From Streptomyces amritsarensis (lineage in GTDB: Bacteria > Actinomycetota > Actinomycetes > Streptomycetales > Streptomycetaceae), in assembly GCF_001953875.1 (NCBI RefSeq), contig NZ_MQUR01000069.1, forward strand, positions 1 to 44,770: 44,770 nucleotides of DNA. Reading direction: 5' to 3'. A program made the translations under genes and the position numbers. The first letter of the stretch is position 1; each line of letters starts with the position of its first letter. The notes under the pieces were generated by a model. The model searched no databases. It saw only the letters and a program-made list of their open reading frames with translations, and was not told the origin of the DNA. Of the stretch, positions 22,635-31,302 are shown piece by piece.

Positions 22635-23300
22635 TCACTCCAGTTCGGGGTCGTGCGTGTCCACGATGCGGGTCGGGGTGGCCCGGTCGGCGCCGCCCGC
22701 CTCGGGGCCGGCGGGCGGCGCGTCCGGCCCCGCGCCCGCCCTGCCGGCGTCGTCCGGGCCCGCCTGGGGGGACCCGTGCCCGGGTGCGGTCCCGAGGGCA
22801 TCGGTCACCGCGTAGGTCGCGAGGCGGGTCCCGTCGCCGTACATCCACCGTCCGGAGGACTCGTCGTAGAGCCAGACCGACTCGCCGTCGACGACGACGC
22901 CCACCCGCAGCCCGCGCAGGGACCGCCGGAAGGCGTCGGTGTCGGCCCGGCCGGAGGCGAGCTCGTCCACGGCGTGCCGGTAGCGCTCCAGGGCGTGGGC
23001 GCCGCGCTCCAGCAGCGGCCTCGGGTCCTCGGCGCGTACGGACGGCCGCTCGCCCGCGGTCGGCGGCGGCTGCGGGACCGCGACGAGGAGCCGCCCGTCG
23101 ACCCAGGCGCTCCATCCGTTGGCGCACAGGATCTCCCCCCACTCCCCGCGCCGCGACAGCAGTTGCACGGGCAGGAAGGCGTCCAGGGAAGCGGTCGGCC
23201 GGGAGACGTCGGGCGCCTCCCAGGCGGAGAGCCCCGGCGGCGGCACCACGTGGGTGGGCCGGAAGTCCGCCACGGCGATCCCGGGATCCATCGAGCTCAT
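22635..23300 (-). CDS. SH3-like soluble protein downstream of the FHA-ABC transporter
   Basis: 221 residues, no signal peptide. The segment FLPVQLLSRRGEWGEILCAN and the following GWSAWVDGRLLV resemble a bacterial SH3 domain. A second part (ALERYRHAVDELASG to ESVWLYDESSGRWMYGDG) looks like a small beta domain, and the C-terminus is a Pro/Gly/Ala-rich tail. It starts five bases after the ABC transporter stop, with GGAAG overlapping that stop, so it is almost certainly co-translated and may be an accessory of the exporter. This assignment is by position; the SH3 call is tentative. Confidence 0.75.
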   Translation of the reverse strand: MSSMDPGIAVADFRPTHVVPPPGLSAWEAPDVSRPTASLDAFLPVQLLSRRGEWGEILCANGWSAWVDGRLLVAVPQPPPTAGERPSVRAEDPRPLLERGAHALERYRHAVDELASGRADTDAFRRSLRGLRVGVVVDGESVWLYDESSGRWMYGDGTRLATYAVTDALGTAPGHGSPQAGPDDAGRAGAGPDAPPAGPEAGGADRATPTRIVDTHDPELE

Positions 23301-23305
23301 GAGGC

Positions 23306-25684
23306 CTACTTCCGCATGATCACGGGCTCGTGCCGGCGCAGCAGCCTCGCGACCAGCAGCCCGAACAGGACGGACAGGACCACCAGCATGCCCAGGTTCA
23401 GCAGCCACACCGCGGGACGGTGGGCGAACAGCGGGTCGTCGGTGAGCGCGCCGGGCACGATCGCGCCGAGGTCGATGGTGCCGGCCATGGCGCCCAGGGC
23501 CCAGCGCGAGGGGACCAGCCAGGCCAGCTGCCCGATGACGGGCACGCCGTCCAGTTCCAGCAGGGCGCCGCAGAAGACCACCTGCACGATGGCGAGGAGG
23601 ACCAGCAGCGGCATGGTGACCTCCTCCTTGCGGACCAGCGCGGAGACCAGCAGGCCGAGCATCATGGCACTGAACGCCAGGAGGGCCACCGCGATGGTGA
23701 TCTCCACGAGGGGGTCCAGGAGCACGCCGTGGCCGCCCGGTGCGTTCAGGTCCACGCCGTACAGCGCCACCAGGGTCAGCACCACCGCCTGGGTGACCGT
23801 GACGGCGCCCAGCACCACCACCTTGGACATGAGGTAGGCGGAGCGGGAGAGCCCCACCGCCCGTTCCCTCCGGTAGATGACCCGTTCCTTGACCAGTTCG
23901 CGCACGGCGTTCGCGGCGCCGGTCAGGACGCCTCCGACGGACAGGATGAGCAGGGCGTTGATCGCGGTCTCCTGGGTGAGCCTGCTGCCGGCCAGGGCGC
24001 GGGCCATGGCGCCCATGACGAACGGCAGCGCGATCATGATGGCGAGGAAGGTCCGGTCCGCGGCGAGCGCCGCCGCGTAGCGCCGTACGAGGGTGGACAG
24101 CTGGGAGCCCCAGCTCTGCGCCTTGGGCGGCGGGGGGACGGAGTCGGGCGCGGCGGCGGCCCCGGCGGCCGCCGGGTACTCGCCGTACCAGGGCTGGCGG
24201 GCCGCGCCGAGGACGTACGTGCGGTGGGCGGCCGAGGCCGCGTACTCCGCGGCCCAGTCGCGGCCGCGCTGGTTCTCGAAGGCCTCGAAGGCCTCGGGCC
24301 ACTGGGAGAAGCCGAAGAACTTGAGGGTCTGGGCGGGCGGCCCGTAGTAGGCGATGCGTCCGCCCGGGGCGAGGACCAGCAGGCGGTCGCACACGTCGAG
24401 GCTGAGGACGCTGTGGGTGACCACGATGACGGTGCGGCCGTCGTCGGCGAGGCCGCGCAGCATGTGCATCACCGAGCGGTCCATGCCCGGGTCGAGGCCG
24501 GAGGTGGGCTCGTCCAGGAAGAGCAGGGAGGGTTTGGTGAGGAGCTCCAGGGCGACGGACACCCGTTTGCGCTGACCGCCGGAGAGGCTGTGGATGGGCT
24601 GGTCGGCGCGCTGTTCGAGGCCGAGTTCGCCGATCACCTCGTCCACCCGCCGCCGGCGTTCGGCCTTCGCGGTGTCCTGCGGGAAGCGCAGCTCGGCGGC
24701 GTACAGGAGGGCGCGCCGGACGGTGAGCTGGGAGTGGAGGATGTCGTCCTGGGGCACGAGGCCGATGCGGCTGCGCAGTTCGGCGTAGTCGCGGTAGAGG
24801 TCGCGGCCGTCGTAGAGGACGGTCCCGTGGTCGGCCGGTCGCAGGCCGGTGAGGGCGCCGAGCAGGGTGGACTTGCCGGCTCCGCTGGGGCCGATGACGG
24901 CGAGCAGGCATTTGGCGCCCACGGGGAAGGACACCTGGTCGAGGAGGGTCTTGCGGCCTCGGTCGACGGCGACGGTGAGGCCTTGGACGTCGAGGGTTAC
25001 CTCGCCCGTGTCCTCGTACTCCTGGAGCCGGTCGCCGACGAGGCAGAAGGCCAGGTGGCCGATGCCGACGATGTCGCCCTCGGTGAGGGGGGCCGTGCCC
25101 GTGACGGGGGCGCCGTTGAGGTAGGTGCCGTTGTGGCTGCCGAGGTCGGCGATCTCGTAGCCGCCGCCGGCGAGGGCCCGCAGTTCGGCGTGCCGGCGCG
25201 ACACGTCGAGCTCGTCGATGACGAGGTCGTTGTCGGTGGCGCGGCCGATGCGCACGGTGGTGCGGGCGGGCAGCGGGAGTACGGCGCTGGGCTGTCGGAA
25301 GGTGGTGGTCATCGACGGGTCGGCGACCCCGGACGGCCGTCCTCCGGCCGCCTCGGGGGCGGGGCCGGGAGCGAGGAGGACGGCCCGGGGGCCGTCCTGG
25401 GCGTCGCCGAAGCGCAGTTCGCTGCCGGCGCCGACGCTCCACTCGTGGACGCGGTGGCCGTCGGCCCAGGTGCCGTTGGTGCTGTCCTCGTCCTCGACCG
25501 TCCAGTGGTCGCCGTCGGGGCGCAGGACCGCGTGGTGCCAGGAGACGCGGCCGTCCTCGAAGCAGACCTCGCAGAGCGGGTCCCTGCCGACGCGGTAGGT
25601 CCGGCCCGGGCTCATCGGTGTGGAGCCCGTGGCGGTTTCCAGGACGAGCTCGGGCGCGGTCGGCACACCGGGGCGCTGGACCAT
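23306..25684 (-). CDS. FHA-FHA-ABC exporter (Rv1747-like)
   Basis: 792 residues from ATG 25684 (GTG 25708 is an in-frame alternative). Two FHA domains come first: RVGRDPLCEV..SWHH..STNGT and RIGRATDNDLVIDEL..SRRH..SHNGT, with the Arg, Ser, His and Asn residues that bind phosphothreonine. The ABC domain has Walker A GPSGAGKST, signature LSGGQRKR and Walker B LLFLDEPTSGLD. About six membrane helices of the ABCG/ABC-2 type follow. Mycobacterial Rv1747 has the same layout, is phosphorylated by a Ser/Thr kinase and is linked to cell-envelope export. A Ser/Thr kinase lies 3 kb away, at 28859. The substrate is unknown. The SH3-like gene follows directly. Confidence 0.92.
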   Translation of the reverse strand: MVQRPGVPTAPELVLETATGSTPMSPGRTYRVGRDPLCEVCFEDGRVSWHHAVLRPDGDHWTVEDEDSTNGTWADGHRVHEWSVGAGSELRFGDAQDGPRAVLLAPGPAPEAAGGRPSGVADPSMTTTFRQPSAVLPLPARTTVRIGRATDNDLVIDELDVSRRHAELRALAGGGYEIADLGSHNGTYLNGAPVTGTAPLTEGDIVGIGHLAFCLVGDRLQEYEDTGEVTLDVQGLTVAVDRGRKTLLDQVSFPVGAKCLLAVIGPSGAGKSTLLGALTGLRPADHGTVLYDGRDLYRDYAELRSRIGLVPQDDILHSQLTVRRALLYAAELRFPQDTAKAERRRRVDEVIGELGLEQRADQPIHSLSGGQRKRVSVALELLTKPSLLFLDEPTSGLDPGMDRSVMHMLRGLADDGRTVIVVTHSVLSLDVCDRLLVLAPGGRIAYYGPPAQTLKFFGFSQWPEAFEAFENQRGRDWAAEYAASAAHRTYVLGAARQPWYGEYPAAAGAAAAPDSVPPPPKAQSWGSQLSTLVRRYAAALAADRTFLAIMIALPFVMGAMARALAGSRLTQETAINALLILSVGGVLTGAANAVRELVKERVIYRRERAVGLSRSAYLMSKVVVLGAVTVTQAVVLTLVALYGVDLNAPGGHGVLLDPLVEITIAVALLAFSAMMLGLLVSALVRKEEVTMPLLVLLAIVQVVFCGALLELDGVPVIGQLAWLVPSRWALGAMAGTIDLGAIVPGALTDDPLFAHRPAVWLLNLGMLVVLSVLFGLLVARLLRRHEPVIMRK

Positions 25685-25726
25685 GAGCAGATTTTCCCAC
25701 GATCGCACCGGCCCGGCAGCGGTCCA

Positions 25727-25757
25727 TTGAAAGCGCAGGTCAGGGGCCTCTTATAGG
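25727..25757 (+). promoter_or_regulatory. Promoter of the CDF exporter gene
   Basis: TTGAAA (25727-25732) and TTATAG/TATAGG (25751-25757) are 18-19 bases apart, one of the best sigma-70-type promoters in the window. The start site would fall near 25763. Confidence 0.6.
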
Positions 25758-25763
25758 GAATGA

Positions 25764-25778
25764 CAACGGTCCCCGTTG
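25764..25778 (+). promoter_or_regulatory. Palindromic operator candidate at +1 of the CDF promoter
   Basis: CAACGG TCC CCGTTG is a perfect inverted repeat placed at the expected transcription start, a normal position for a repressor site. The regulator is not encoded next to it. It does not match the Zur box that I know for Streptomyces. Confidence 0.45.
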
Positions 25779-25864
25779 CAGCCTTTGCCCATCTCGCCGG
25801 GGTGCGCTTCACTTCACGCGACGGGAACCGAACACACGGCTGCCGCGACGAGACGGGGGATGCC

Positions 25865-26911
25865 ATGACGGGGCACGACCACGGGCACGACGACCACGGG
25901 CACGGGCACAGCCACGGCCACGGCCACGACGGCCACGGCCACGGGCCCGGGGGCCACAGCCACGGTGTGGCGGCCGACGCCGACCGCCGCTGGCTGGCCG
26001 TCGCGCTCGGCCTGATCGGCGGGTTCATGGCCGTCGAGGTGGTCATCGGCGTCATGGCGCACTCGCTGGCCCTGATCTCCGACGCGGCCCACATGCTGAC
26101 GGACGCCGTCTCGATCGTCCTGGCACTGATCGCGATGCGGCTTGCGGCCCGCCCGGCCCGCGGCGGTTTCACCTACGGCCTCAAGCGGGCGGAGATACTC
26201 TCCGCCCAGGCCAACGGCCTGACGCTGCTCCTCCTGGCGGTGTGGCTGGCGTACGAGGCGGTGCGCAGGCTGATGGACCCGCCGCCGGTGGAAGGCGGGC
26301 TGGTCCTGGTGACGGCGCTCGCCGGCATCGTCGTCAACGTGGCCGCCGCCTGGTGCATATCGCGGGCGAACCGGTCCTCGCTGGCGGTCGAGGGCGCCTA
26401 CCAGCACGTCCTGAACGACCTGTTCGCCTTCATAGGGACGGCCGTCGCCGGTCTGATCGTCATGACGACCGGGTTCCGGCAGGCCGACGCGATCGCCACG
26501 CTCGTGGTCGTGGTGCTGATGGTCAGGGCGGGGTACGGGCTGGTCCGCGACTCCGGGCGGATCTTCCTGGAGGCCGCGCCGGCCCACGTGGACCCCGACG
26601 CGGTCGGCGACCGGCTCGTCGGGCACCCGCCGGTCACCGAGGTGCACGACCTGCACATCTGGACGATCACCTCGGGGCAGGCCGCGCTCTCCGCGCACGT
26701 GCTGGTGGAACCGGCGGGCGACTGCCACGCCGTACGCCGGGAGCTGGAGCAGCTGCTGGAGAAGGAGTACGGGATCACGCACACCACCCTCCAGGTGGAC
26801 CACGTGCAGGACGCCCTCCTCTCGGTCGGACGGCACGGCGAGGCCCCGTTCGACCCGCACTGCGCGGACGCGCACGGACCGGTCCACCGGGAGGGACCGC
26901 ACGACCACTGA
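25865..26911 (+). CDS. Cation diffusion facilitator (Zn/Cd/Co efflux)
   Basis: 348 residues. The first ~35 are almost all His, Gly and Asp (HDHGHDDHGHGHSHGHGHDG), a metal-binding leader. Six helices follow. The transport-site motifs are present: SDAAHMLTD in helix 2 and HVLNDL in helix 5, the HxxxD pairs of zinc-type CDF proteins. The cytosolic C-terminal domain has VHDLHIWTITSG and ends in a second His cluster. The protein should export zinc or related cations in exchange for protons. GGGGGA precedes the ATG at 25865. A long in-frame extension to 25760 is rejected as it would start inside the operator. Confidence 0.95.
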   Translation: MTGHDHGHDDHGHGHSHGHGHDGHGHGPGGHSHGVAADADRRWLAVALGLIGGFMAVEVVIGVMAHSLALISDAAHMLTDAVSIVLALIAMRLAARPARGGFTYGLKRAEILSAQANGLTLLLLAVWLAYEAVRRLMDPPPVEGGLVLVTALAGIVVNVAAAWCISRANRSSLAVEGAYQHVLNDLFAFIGTAVAGLIVMTTGFRQADAIATLVVVVLMVRAGYGLVRDSGRIFLEAAPAHVDPDAVGDRLVGHPPVTEVHDLHIWTITSGQAALSAHVLVEPAGDCHAVRRELEQLLEKEYGITHTTLQVDHVQDALLSVGRHGEAPFDPHCADAHGPVHREGPHDH

Positions 26912-26941
26912 CCGGCGCCGGTACGGGGCATGTATGGGCCC

Positions 26942-27409
26942 ATGACGTACAAGCGCAGCGCCGGACTGCTCCTCTTCCGGCGGACGGAGCCCGGGATCGA
27001 GGTCCTGCTCGGGCACATGGGCGGCCCGCTGTGGTCGGGGCGGACCTCCGGTGACTGGGCCATCCCCAAGGGGGAGTACGGGCCGGAGGAGACACCGCGT
27101 GACGCGGCCCGCCGGGAGTTCACCGAGGAGATCGGCCTGCCCCCGCCGGAGGGCGAGTACCTGCCGCTGGGCGAGGTAAGGCTCTCCAGCGGGAAGCTGG
27201 TCACGATCTGGGCGGTGGAGGCGGACCTCGATCCGGCGCTCATGGTGCCGGGGACCTTCACCCTGGAGTGGCCCCCGCATTCGGGGAACGAACAGGAGTT
27301 CCCCGAGCTGGACCGGGTGGCCTGGTGCACTCCCGAGATGGCTCAAAGCATGCTGATCCCCTCGCAACTTCCCTTCCTGGAGCGACTGTTGGTGCTGCTG
27401 AAGGCTTGA
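26942..27409 (+). CDS. NUDIX hydrolase
   Basis: 155 residues with the NUDIX box G-x5-E-x7-REFTEEIGL (in GEYGPEETPRDAARREF and the residues after it). It begins KRSAGLLLFRR and has DWAIPKGEYG before the box, a form common in small bacterial hydrolases of nucleoside diphosphate derivatives. The C-terminal PSQLPFLERL helix is usual in this subgroup. ATG 26942 is preferred; ATG 26930 is in frame and adds four residues. It lies 30 bases after the CDF gene and may be read with it. The substrate is not predictable. Confidence 0.88.
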   Translation: MTYKRSAGLLLFRRTEPGIEVLLGHMGGPLWSGRTSGDWAIPKGEYGPEETPRDAARREFTEEIGLPPPEGEYLPLGEVRLSSGKLVTIWAVEADLDPALMVPGTFTLEWPPHSGNEQEFPELDRVAWCTPEMAQSMLIPSQLPFLERLLVLLKA

Positions 27410-27422
27410 CCAGAGCTCGTAC

Positions 27423-27451
27423 TTGCCAAGGTCCGCGGCTGCCTGGACATT
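27423..27451 (+). promoter_or_regulatory. Promoter of the Tm-1-like gene (leaderless)
   Basis: TTGCCA (27423-27428), 17-base spacer, GACATT (27446-27451), then six bases to the ATG at 27458. No Shine-Dalgarno is seen. Confidence 0.5.
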
Positions 27452-27457
27452 GCACGT

Positions 27458-28708
27458 ATGACGAACGTCGTGCTGGTGGGAACCCTGGACACCAAGGGTG
27501 TGGAGTACGGCTGGCTGCGCGAGAGGCTGCTGCGCGCCGGCGTCGAAGTGGTACTGGTCGACACAGGAATCATGGGCGAACCCCGGGTGGCCGCGGACGT
27601 GTCGCGCGCCGCGGTGGCCCGGGCCGCGGGAACCGAACTGTCCCTTCTGCGCTCGGCCGCCGACCGGGGCGCGGCCGTGACCACGATGGCCCGGGGCGCC
27701 GAGGCGACGCTGCTGCGCCTGCACGCCGAGGGCCGGCTGCACGGCGTGCTCGCGATCGGCGGCAGCGGCGGCACCTCCATCGCCACCCGGGCGATGCGCG
27801 CCCTGCCGCTGGGCGTCCCCAAACTGATGGTCTCGTCCATGGCGTCCGGGGACACCGCCCCGTACGTCGGCTCCTCGGACATCACGATGATGTACAGCGT
27901 CGTGGACATCGCGGGGATCAACAGCGTCTCCGCGCCGATCCTGGCGAACGCCGTGGCCGCCATCGCCGGGATGGCCGGATCCTTCGCCCGCGCCTCGGCG
28001 GAACACCCGCCGCGGCTGGGGGCGGGCCCCCGTCCGCTGGTCGCGGCGAGCATGGCGGGCGTGACCACGTCCGGGGTGGACGCGGCGCGCGAGCGGCTGA
28101 CCGAGCTCGGCTACGAGGTGCTCGTCTTCCACGTGAGCGGTACCGGAGGCCGCACGCTGGAGACCCTCGCCGCCCAGGGGATCTTCGCCGGAGTCCTCGA
28201 CCTGACGCTCAGCGAGCTCGCCGACGACCTGTGCGGGGGCATCCTGACCGCGGGCCCCGACCGGCTCAGCGCGGCCGGGCAGGCCGGGGTGCCGCAGGTG
28301 GTGAGCCTGGGCGCGCTGGACATGGTGAAGTTCGGCCCGCTGGAGTCGCTGCCCCAGCGGGTCCTGGACCGGGGCGTCCACGTGCACAACCCGTCGATCA
28401 CGGTGATCCGTACGAGCGAGGCCGAGTGCGCGGAGCTCGGCCGCCGGGTCGCCGCCAAACTCCGCGCGGCGACCGGGCCCACGGCCGTCTGCGTCCCGCT
28501 CCGTGGACTGTCCACGCTCGGCGCGCCGGGCGGCCCGTACCATGACCCCCGCGCGGACCGGGCGTTGTTCTCGGCGCTGCGCGAGGGCTTGCGCGGCAGC
28601 GCCGCGCGGCTCTACGACTACGACACGCACATCAACGACCCGGCTTTCGGGCGGGCGGCCGCGGACCGGCTGCACGCCATGATCGCCGCGGTGCCGGCCG
28701 CGGCCTGA
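27458..28708 (+). CDS. Tm-1-like ATP-binding protein (UPF0261)
   Basis: 416 residues matching the UPF0261/Tm-1 family over its full length. The N-terminal domain shows VVLVGTLDTKGVEYGWLRE, VDTGIMGEP, GVLAIGGSGGTSIATRAM and PKLMVSSMASGDTAPYVGSSD, a nucleotide-binding fold. The C-terminal domain has GYEVLVFHVSGTGGRTLE and a TIM-barrel-like region with PLRGLSTLGAPGGPYHDP. Tomato Tm-1 inhibits tobamovirus replication; the bacterial role is unknown and is usually metabolic or oxidoreductase-associated. It appears to be a monocistron, with its own promoter and a strong terminator. Confidence 0.9.
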   Translation: MTNVVLVGTLDTKGVEYGWLRERLLRAGVEVVLVDTGIMGEPRVAADVSRAAVARAAGTELSLLRSAADRGAAVTTMARGAEATLLRLHAEGRLHGVLAIGGSGGTSIATRAMRALPLGVPKLMVSSMASGDTAPYVGSSDITMMYSVVDIAGINSVSAPILANAVAAIAGMAGSFARASAEHPPRLGAGPRPLVAASMAGVTTSGVDAARERLTELGYEVLVFHVSGTGGRTLETLAAQGIFAGVLDLTLSELADDLCGGILTAGPDRLSAAGQAGVPQVVSLGALDMVKFGPLESLPQRVLDRGVHVHNPSITVIRTSEAECAELGRRVAAKLRAATGPTAVCVPLRGLSTLGAPGGPYHDPRADRALFSALREGLRGSAARLYDYDTHINDPAFGRAAADRLHAMIAAVPAAA

Positions 28709-28762
28709 GACACCGGCCGCGGCGGGAACCAGCCGTGGCGCACACCACGTCCCAAGGGGAGT

Positions 28763-28801
28763 CCGGTCCGGGCCGGCCGGTGAGCGGCCGGCCCGGACCG
28801 G
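28763..28801 (+). terminator. Terminator after the Tm-1-like gene
   Basis: A perfect 17-bp stem (28763-28779 with 28785-28801) and a GTGAG loop, about 55 bases after the stop codon. It separates this gene from the kinase operon. Confidence 0.8.
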
Positions 28802-28858
28802 CCGCTGACATGGACGATTCGGCGCCACACGGCAGGCAGCAGGCAGGGGGCAGGAACG

Positions 28859-30484
28859 ATGGACGACACGCGGGCGGCATGGTCGGTCCCCGGTTACACG
28901 GAGGTCCGCGAGCTCGGCTCGGGCGGCAGCGGCCGGGTGGTGCTCGCCGTCCACGACGCCACGGGCACGGCGGTCGCCGTCAAGTACCTCAGCGACCGGC
29001 TGCGCGAGGACCCCGCCTTCGTGGGGGAGTTCCGGGCCGAGGCCCGGCTCCTCGGCGGGCTGGAATCCCCGTACGTGGTGCGCCTGTACGAGTACGTGGA
29101 GGCGCCCGGCGGCGCGGCCATCGTGATGGAGCTGGTCGACGGCATCTCCCTGCGCGCGCTGCTGAAGCAGTCCGGACGCGCCGACGCCGAGGCGGCGCTG
29201 GTGGTCCTGAAGGGGTCCCTGCTCGGCCTGGCGTCGGCGCACCGGGCGGGTGTGGTCCACCGCGACTACAAGCCGGAGAACGTGCTGGTCGCGGCCGACG
29301 GCTCGTCGAAACTGGTGGACTTCGGGATCGCGGCGAACCGCGGCAGTACGCCCGGTGTCGCCGGCACCCCCGCCTACATGGCGCCCGAGCAGTGGCAGGG
29401 CCGGCCGGCGTCGCCCGCCGCCGACGTGTACGCGGCGACGGCGACCTTCTTCGAGTGCCTCACCGGGCGCAAGCCGTATGACGGGGAGAACTTCGCGGAG
29501 CTCGCGGTCCAGCACATCGAGGCCCCGGTGCCGGAGACCGAGGCCCCGGAGCCCGTACGTCCGCTGATCAGGCGCGGCCTCGCCAAGGCGCCCGAGCAGC
29601 GGCCGGAGAACGCCGAGGCGTTCGTGGCCGAGCTGGAGGACGTGGCGCTGGCCGCGTACGGGCCCGAATGGGAGGAGCGCGGGCAGCGCAAGCTGGCGGC
29701 GCTGGCCGCGCTGCTGCCGCTGCTGTTCCCGTCGGCGGGCGCGCCTGCGGCGGGCACCACCGCGGTGGCCACGACGAAGCTGGACGGCGGATCGGGCTGG
29801 GCTCCGGGCCGGCGCGGCTGGATCGCGGCGGGGGCGTCCCTGATCCTGGGGGCGGTCCTGGTGTTCACGACGGACGCGATCGGCGCGGCTCCGGGCGGGG
29901 CGTCGGCGCTGAGTGCCTTCGCCACGACGAGTGCGACCCCTGCCGGGTCGGCCTCCCCCACGCCCGATGCTTCCGCTTCGGCTTCCGCTTCGCCGTCGCC
30001 GAGTCCGAGCGCCTCGGCCTCGCCGAGTCCTTCGCCGTCCGCGTCCGCCTCCCCGTCGGAGTCGGTCTGGCCGTCACCGTCGCCGAGCCCCACCACCCCG
30101 ACGCCGACGCCGACGGTGAGCCGGTCTCCGACGCCGAGCCCCACGCCGACGCTGCCCCTGCGGGTCACGAACGTCGCCGTGTCCCTCAAGACGAGCGTGT
30201 ACCGGGGGGACGCGGCCATCACGGTCTCCTCCCAGGGCACCGGGCCGGTGACCGTGGTGGTGGAGTGGTTCCTGGGCGGCTCTCAGGGATCCTTCTCGGT
30301 GCCCGACGGCACCGAGTCGTTCACGGTCCAGGCCGGCTCGACCGTCACCGCGACCAGGCAGCACACCTTCAGCCGCGACCGCGGCTGCTACGGCGGGGTC
30401 CGGGTGACGACCAACCCGGCCGCCGGCAACAAGTCCGCTTCTGCCTCGCAGTACCTGCCGCGCTGCGTGGAGGTACCACGATGA
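28859..30484 (+). CDS. Transmembrane Ser/Thr protein kinase with Ig-like ectodomain
   Basis: 541 residues. Kinase domain ~13-275: glycine loop LGSGGSGRVV (19-28), catalytic Lys42 in VAVKYL, HRDYKPEN (134-141; Tyr replaces the usual Leu), DFG (154-156) and APEQW. A membrane helix at ~318-340 follows. Outside is a Ser/Pro/Ala/Thr linker (~350-430) and a beta-sandwich-like domain starting RVTNVAVSLKTSVYRGD and ending YLPRC. There are no PASTA repeats. It likely senses an external signal and phosphorylates cytosolic targets; FHA proteins such as the exporter at 23306-25684 are candidates. AGGAACG precedes the ATG. The stop overlaps the next gene in ATGA. Confidence 0.93.
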   Translation: MDDTRAAWSVPGYTEVRELGSGGSGRVVLAVHDATGTAVAVKYLSDRLREDPAFVGEFRAEARLLGGLESPYVVRLYEYVEAPGGAAIVMELVDGISLRALLKQSGRADAEAALVVLKGSLLGLASAHRAGVVHRDYKPENVLVAADGSSKLVDFGIAANRGSTPGVAGTPAYMAPEQWQGRPASPAADVYAATATFFECLTGRKPYDGENFAELAVQHIEAPVPETEAPEPVRPLIRRGLAKAPEQRPENAEAFVAELEDVALAAYGPEWEERGQRKLAALAALLPLLFPSAGAPAAGTTAVATTKLDGGSGWAPGRRGWIAAGASLILGAVLVFTTDAIGAAPGGASALSAFATTSATPAGSASPTPDASASASASPSPSPSASASPSPSPSASASPSESVWPSPSPSPTTPTPTPTVSRSPTPSPTPTLPLRVTNVAVSLKTSVYRGDAAITVSSQGTGPVTVVVEWFLGGSQGSFSVPDGTESFTVQAGSTVTATRQHTFSRDRGCYGGVRVTTNPAAGNKSASASQYLPRCVEVPR

Positions 30485-31107
30485 GCGATTCCCGCGCCCC
30501 CGAGGGCGACGACTACAGCGCGACCGTCCTCGGGAGCCACTGGTTCAGCGGCCCGCCCGCGCCGGCCGGTCCGGTGGAACCCGACCGCGTCGAAGGGTCC
30601 GTGCTCCGCTTCGGGCCAGGGGTCACCGCCGCCATGCCCGCGCCGTTCCCGCTGGACGCGGCCGTTGCGGTGGCCGCCGCGCCCCGTCGGCGGCGGGGTG
30701 CCGGACTGCGCCGGTACGCGCTCGCCGCGGTCGTGCTGGCCGCGGTCCTCGCCTACCTCGGATGGCAGCGGTTCGGTCCGGGGATCGAGGTCCGCGACGT
30801 GGCCGTGAGCACCGACCCGGCCGGCCCGGGGTGCGACGCGACCGCCGACGTGGTGGCCGTCGTGGGCACCGACGGCCGGCCGGGGACGCTCACCTACCGC
30901 TGGGTCCGCAGTGACGGCACCAAGTCCGAGGAGCTGACCGAGCGGGTCCCGCGCGGGCAGCGCGAAGCCCGACTGCACCTGCTGTGGACGTTCCAGGGCA
31001 CGGGCAACTACCAGGCGAAGGCCGAGCTCCAGCTGCTGTCGCCGGCGCAGCGCACGGCGTCCGTGAACTTCACCTACCGCTGCTCCCGCCAGCGGGGAGC
31101 CGGATGA
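30481..31107 (+). CDS. Single-pass membrane partner with kinase-like ectodomain
   Basis: 208 residues, ATG overlapping the kinase stop by four bases. A cytosolic part of ~75 residues (with DDYSATVLGSHWFSG) precedes a helix (YALAAVVLAAVLAYLGW). The outer domain parallels the kinase ectodomain: IEVRDVAVSTDPAGPG against RVTNVAVSLKTSVYRGD, then LTYRWVRSDG against VVVEWFLGGS, and a closing FTYRC against YLPRC. It lacks a kinase domain. It probably forms a complex with the kinase or is one of its substrates; the threonine-containing cytosolic tail (DDYSATVLG) would be a plausible phosphosite. Function is inferred from operon and similarity only. Confidence 0.8.
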   Translation: MSDSRAPEGDDYSATVLGSHWFSGPPAPAGPVEPDRVEGSVLRFGPGVTAAMPAPFPLDAAVAVAAAPRRRRGAGLRRYALAAVVLAAVLAYLGWQRFGPGIEVRDVAVSTDPAGPGCDATADVVAVVGTDGRPGTLTYRWVRSDGTKSEELTERVPRGQREARLHLLWTFQGTGNYQAKAELQLLSPAQRTASVNFTYRCSRQRGAG

Positions 31108-31191
31108 CGGCCCGTCCGCCGTCAAGGTCCACCCGGGGGCGGGCCGGGGCGCCGCCATCCTCGTCGTCGCGCATGGGCAGGACGCTCTGAA

Positions 31192-31230
31192 GCCGACCCG
31201 GCCGTTGCCGACCCGGCCGTTGCCGACCCG
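31192..31230. repeat. 15-bp tandem repeat after the kinase operon
   Basis: GCCGACCCGGCCGTT at 31192 and 31207, then a partial copy at 31222. It lies between convergent genes. Confidence 0.75.
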
Positions 31231-31272
31231 CCCGCCCGGCCCCTGGCGGGGGGCCGGGCACCGGCGTTGGTC

Positions 31273-31299
31273 CCGTCCCCCGCCGCAACCGGGGGACGG
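31273..31299. terminator. Hairpin between the kinase operon and the GNAT-AAA gene
   Basis: CCGTCCCCCG (31273-31282) pairs fully with CGGGGGACGG (31290-31299) around a 7-nt loop, just past the stop codon of the minus-strand gene. It can serve both convergent transcripts. Confidence 0.7.
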
Positions 31300-31302
31300 A
31301 GT

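Noticed and set aside
23330..29515. Long antisense frames opposite the FHA-ABC, CDF, NUDIX, Tm-1-like and kinase genes
   Set aside because: All have the His/Gln/Gly/Arg-rich shadow composition and no domain, while the genes beneath are well supported.
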